DNA of 5,506 bases, taken from Caulobacter sp. CCH9-E1 (GTDB lineage Bacteria; Pseudomonadota; Alphaproteobacteria; Caulobacterales; Caulobacteraceae). The translations under genes and the position numbers were made by a program. Shown here in pieces: positions 5,039 to 5,506 of the stretch (its first letter is position 1; each line of letters opens with the position of its first letter). The notes below the pieces were generated by a model. That model ran no database searches. It had not been told where the DNA came from and worked only from the letters and a program-made list of their open reading frames with translations. The stretch is from NCBI RefSeq assembly GCF_001556515.1, contig NZ_LSJA01000182.1:1-5506 (forward strand), given 5' to 3'.

Positions 5039-5506
5039 CTATTGCGGGACCTGGAACACCAGCGGGACGGTCACCTGGCCACCGTCGACGGGCGCGCCGT
5101 CGAGGGTCTTCGGCTTCATCCGGAACAGGCGCGACAGACGCAGAGCCGCGTCGCCGAAGCCCATGTCCGCCGGGGTCTCGGAGACCACCGAGCAGCCTTC
5201 CAGCGTGCCCTTCGCCGTGACGGTGCACGAGATCGTCGCCTTGCCGCTGACTTCCATCCGCTGAGCGCGGTCGGGGAAGTAGCGGGCCATGTCGTCCGCA
5301 TTGGGCTTACGGGCCCAGTCCGGACGGGTCACGACCGAGGCGCGAGCCGGCGGGTTCGTCGGAACCGGCGGAGCCTGCGAGATCACCGGCGGAGCGGTCG
5401 TCTCGACCCGCTTTTCAACGGGCGGGATCGGCAGCGGCGGCGGCGGCGTCACGTCCGGCGGCGGAGCCACCGGGGGACGCGGCTGGACCACGGCCGGAGG
5501 CGGCGG
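5039..5506 (-). CDS. TonB family C-terminal region, energy transducer (5' end outside window)
   Basis: The frame is open from the right edge to the TAG at 5039-5041, giving 155 visible residues. The first 65 or so form a Pro/Val-rich spacer with runs such as VAPPPDVTPPPPLPIPP and an EKRVE stretch, as in the periplasm-spanning part of TonB. The rest is a TonB C-terminal domain: ARYFPDRAQRMEVSGKA, then VTAKGTLEGCSVVSE, then GFGDAALRLSRLFRMKP and a final VTVPLVFQVPQ. TonB couples the proton motive force, through ExbB-ExbD, to TonB-dependent outer-membrane receptors, which are very numerous in Caulobacter-type bacteria. The N-terminal membrane anchor must lie right of the window. Two cysteines (ISC and EGC) lie in the domain and could form a disulfide in the periplasm. 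A GTG at 5491 is not the start, since Pro-rich sequence continues upstream to the edge. A strong terminator follows, so this is the last gene of its unit. Confidence 0.9.
   Translation of the reverse strand, partial: PPPPAVVQPRPPVAPPPDVTPPPPLPIPPVEKRVETTAPPVISQAPPVPTNPPARASVVTRPDWARKPNADDMARYFPDRAQRMEVSGKATISCTVTAKGTLEGCSVVSETPADMGFGDAALRLSRLFRMKPKTLDGAPVDGGQVTVPLVFQVPQ

Noticed and set aside
5390..5506. GC-rich repetitive stretch at the right edge as a tandem repeat
   Set aside because: The GGCGG-rich repeats are proline codons of the TonB spacer in the minus-strand frame and need no separate explanation.

Overview
The window looks like chromosomal DNA of a high-GC alphaproteobacterium, most likely Caulobacter or a close relative. 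The evidence is the strong G/C bias at codon third positions, a tRNA-His with the Caulobacter-type acceptor end (no G-1, U72, A73), promoter-like GGAAC-N17-GTT elements typical of the alphaproteobacterial general stress sigma factor EcfG/SigT, and the gene families present. No mobile element, CRISPR array or prophage was seen.

Layout from left to right. (1) The 3' part of a plus-strand gene for a DUF4130-UdgX fusion, a covalent uracil-DNA binding repair protein that begins left of the window. (2) A near-perfect palindrome (1295-1336) in the convergent gap, probably a dispersed intergenic repeat that also works as a terminator. (3) A minus-strand block, read right to left: yfiR-like gene (3968-4600), hybrid histidine kinase with a CHASE8 sensor (2244-3971), a 63-residue hydrophilic protein (1994-2185) and a hemerythrin HHE protein (1353-1892). 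(4) A minus-strand tRNA-His(GTG) with its own promoter-like element and a downstream terminator. (5) The 3' end of a tonB-like gene running off the right edge, followed by its own terminator.

Two themes stand out. First, the YfiR-like periplasmic protein and the CHASE8 kinase overlap by 4 bases (ATGA). CHASE8 is the periplasmic domain by which the diguanylate cyclase YfiN/TpbB is held in check by YfiR, so this pair looks like a YfiR-controlled receptor whose c-di-GMP output has been replaced by a phosphorelay output. Second, the small hydrophilic protein and the hemerythrin each have an EcfG-like promoter in the short gap before them, which points to membership of the general stress regulon. 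UdgX, hemerythrin and the stress promoters would fit a stress/repair neighbourhood, but UdgX is transcribed separately and the link is only positional.
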